Assembly (NCBI GenBank): GCA_021654635.1 | Contig: AP025179.1 | Coordinates: 4,154,001 to 4,218,000 of the forward strand | DNA: 64,000 bases | Direction: 5' to 3' | Source of the DNA: Mycobacterium kiyosense | GTDB taxonomy: Bacteria; Actinomycetota; Actinomycetes; Mycobacteriales; Mycobacteriaceae | Part shown: in pieces, positions 62,341-64,000 of the stretch | Layout: every line of letters begins with the position of its first letter | Numbering within the stretch: the first letter of the stretch is position 1 | Position numbers and translations under genes: made by a program | Notes under the pieces: model-generated | What the model was told of the DNA's origin: nothing | Database searches by the model: none | Seen by the model: only the letters and a program-made list of their open reading frames with translations

Positions 62341-64000
62341 CTACGCCTGTTCCCTCGCTCCGCGCAACCGCCCGAAATTCTCCGACACCGAACCAGCCAA
62401 TTCCAGATAAGCCTGCCTGGTGGCGGGCCGCAGCCTGTCGAAATCGACGTCGGCCCCCTCAGCGAGATGCGGGTCGAACGGAATCAGATGAATTGACCGG
62501 CAGCGCGTCTGGAAATGTTCGTACACCTTGTCCAGCTTGAGCGCCGCCGACCCGGGCCGCGAGGCACTCAGGACTACGTGCGCCTCCCGGACCAGACCCG
62601 AATGCCCGTGCTGCATAAGCCAATCCAGTGTCGCCGAGGCGCTACGGGCGGCGTCGATGGCCGGTGAACTGACCAGCACGATGGTGTGAGCCAGGTCCAG
62701 CACCGCCGACATGGCCGAGTGCATGATGCCGGTGCCGCAGTCGGTCAGGATGATGTTGTAGAAGTGCCGCAGAATATCGATGGTGCGCCGGTAGTCGTCG
62801 GCGCCGAAGACCTCCGATACCGCCGGATCCTGTTCACTGGCAAGCACTTCCAGTCGGCTGGTGGCCATCAAGGTGTGGTTGCGGACGTCGGCGTAACGGT
62901 TGATGTTCGGGTCGGCCAGCAGGTCACGCACCGTTGACCGGGTGGACATGTCACCGACGCGTTCCCCCAGCGTGCCGCGGTCGGGGTTGGCGTCGACGGC
63001 GATGACGCGGTCGTGCCGCACCGTCGCCAGTGCTGATCCCAATCCGAACGTGGTGGTGGTCTTGCCGACTCCGCCCTTGATCGACAGCACCGCGATGCGG
63101 AAGTCACCGACAATGGGCTGTCGGATCTCGGCGAGCAGATGCTCGTGCCGGCGTTGCTTGCGTGACGCTCCGGGGTTGAGGTGCCCCCCGGTCGCCCTGT
63201 GTACTGCGCGGCGCCAGCCCGACGGCGGGGCGAAGCGGTCCAGGTTGTCCACCTCGGCCTCGTCGATCGGGGGCGGCACCTGGAACGGTTGGTAACTCGG
63301 GGGCGGCCCCACGGGCGCTGGCGGCCCGCCCGGCGGTGCGGCCCGGCGTGCACGCACCGGTTGTCCGGCGACCGGCCGCGGCGTCGCCGGTGGCACGCGC
63401 TGCCCGGGCGGGGGCCCGGCCACCAGGGCGGCGGCGGAAACGGGCCCGGCGGGGGCGGCGGCGGGAACGGCGGGAGAGCGCCGGGCCGGCGGCGAGGGCC
63501 CGGTGTCGGGCGCCCGGACGGCGCTGACGTCGTGGGCGATTCCTGCGCAGCGGTCGCATCGTGCGCTGCCTCGTCGCGGCCCGCGGTGGCCGTCGATCCC
63601 GGCACCTGCCACGGCGGAATCACCGGCCGATGGGTGACCGACGGATCCGGGCCGTTCTCGGCGGAACTCGCGCCGGGCGGGACCCGGTGATCGGCCGGCT
63701 GGTCCTCAGCGGCCGGCTGCGGTGCCGACTCGGCACCCGGCATGAAATCGGTCCATCGCCATTCGGCCGCGGGCGCGACTACTTCCGCAGGTTCTTCGAC
63801 CGCGGGTTCTTCGACCGCGGTCGGGGAAGATTCCTCCTCCGGCGCAACGCTTTTCGGTGTCACCGGCGGGCTGACCGAGTCCGACGGCGCCCAGTCATCG
63901 GCGCTCTGCTGCGGCGCGGACTCCTGGCTCTCGACGGCGACGGGCGCTGCCTCCGGCTCCGCCGGGGCAGTCTCCTCTTGCGCCCGCTTGGCGTGCATCT
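62341..64000 (-). CDS. EspI-like proline-rich ParA/MinD-type ATPase (2), 5' end outside window, one frameshift
   Basis: The ATPase half (from about 63270 down to 62341) closely parallels the copy at 53 kb: GWRRAVHRATGGHLNPG, Walker A SIKGGVGKTTTT, DANPDRGTLGER, ILTDCGTGIMHSAMSA. The acidic/proline-rich N-terminal part (about 190 residues visible, for example EWRWTDFMPGAESAP, then PPFPPPPPPGPFPPPPWWPG) is in another frame. The switch falls around 63405-63440 in a G/C-homopolymer stretch, so one indel joins them. The reading frame is open at the window edge, so the start is probably beyond it. Convergent with the substrate operon. Confidence 0.8.

Noticed and set aside
52994..64000. Plasmid-borne ESX-P locus
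   Set aside because: The block is continuous with the fas-acpS chromosomal core, and no plasmid replication or conjugation gene (relaxase, VirB4-like) is visible in the window. It could still be a past plasmid integration, but nothing here shows that.
1..64000. tRNA, rRNA or known riboswitch
   Set aside because: No stretch with tRNA-type cloverleaf landmarks, rRNA sequence or a recognisable riboswitch core was noticed; a covariance-model scan was not possible.

Overview
The window looks like the chromosome of a mycobacterium, most likely a slow-growing non-tuberculous species. Supporting evidence: a single-chain mycobacterial FAS-I gene next to acpS, with the Rv2522c-like peptidase and the Tat-exported Rv2525c-like protein in the M. 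tuberculosis order; a REP13E12 relic; mycothiol/F420/ergothioneine-type genes; and a type VII (ESX) secretion gene block with PE-, PPE-, Esx-, EspG- and EccA-like genes. High GC and frequent GTG starts with ATGA/GTGA overlaps fit this. The species cannot be fixed from the sequence alone.

Layout. (1) 1-14.5 kb is a decaying accessory region. It holds a TetR tail with a palindrome, a broken haloalkane dehalogenase, a broken MFS transporter, an intact egtA next to a wrecked egtD, a broken haloacid dehalogenase, DUF1348, carboxymuconolactone-decarboxylase-like and SDR relics, two CGNR-type regulators, several frameshifted hydrolases, a MOSC protein with a phthalate-dioxygenase-reductase-like partner, and a REP13E12 relic. 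Two operons here share the exact operator CTAATG-N19-CATTAG, and a ~108-bp inverted repeat brackets 5.1-9.8 kb. (2) 14.5-32.5 kb is the conserved core: M20 peptidase, a MacS-type two-component system, a DUF2339 membrane protein, an orphan second qcrB, acpS, fas and the Rv2525c homologue. (3) 32.7-52.7 kb is a compact catabolic island. It encodes two Rieske oxygenases, a 3Fe-4S ferredoxin, an aldehyde dehydrogenase, two acyl-CoA ligases, a fused class III CoA-transferase, MaoC-type hydratases, an SDR, an F420-type LLM protein, four consecutive acyl-CoA dehydrogenases, and a GntR regulator. Five of its promoters carry a related AT-rich element. It reads as oxygenation, CoA activation and beta-oxidation of an unknown hydrophobic substrate. 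(4) 53-64 kb is an ESX substrate/chaperone module: EspI-like ATPase, EccA, EspD-like, YbaB/EspL-like, EspC-like, a 462-aa Met/Gly-rich protein, PE-like, PPE-like, EspG, an Esx pair and a second EspI-like ATPase. None of the membrane-channel genes (eccB, eccC, eccD, eccE, mycP) is present inside the window.

Two kinds of gene damage are present. Genes in 1-13 kb carry multiple lesions and look like true pseudogenes. Several otherwise perfect genes (M20 peptidase, DUF2339, qcrB copy, fas, both EspI-like genes) carry single lesions, four of them (peptidase, DUF2339, qcrB, second EspI-like) at or near short homopolymer runs, which may be sequencing errors. The fas lesion is the most telling, because fas is essential in mycobacteria.

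The items most worth following up are the orphan QcrB, whose quinol-site residues differ at the position where telacebec resistance arises in M. tuberculosis; the shared-operator catabolic island; and the ESX module with its own EccA and two flanking EspI-type ATPases.
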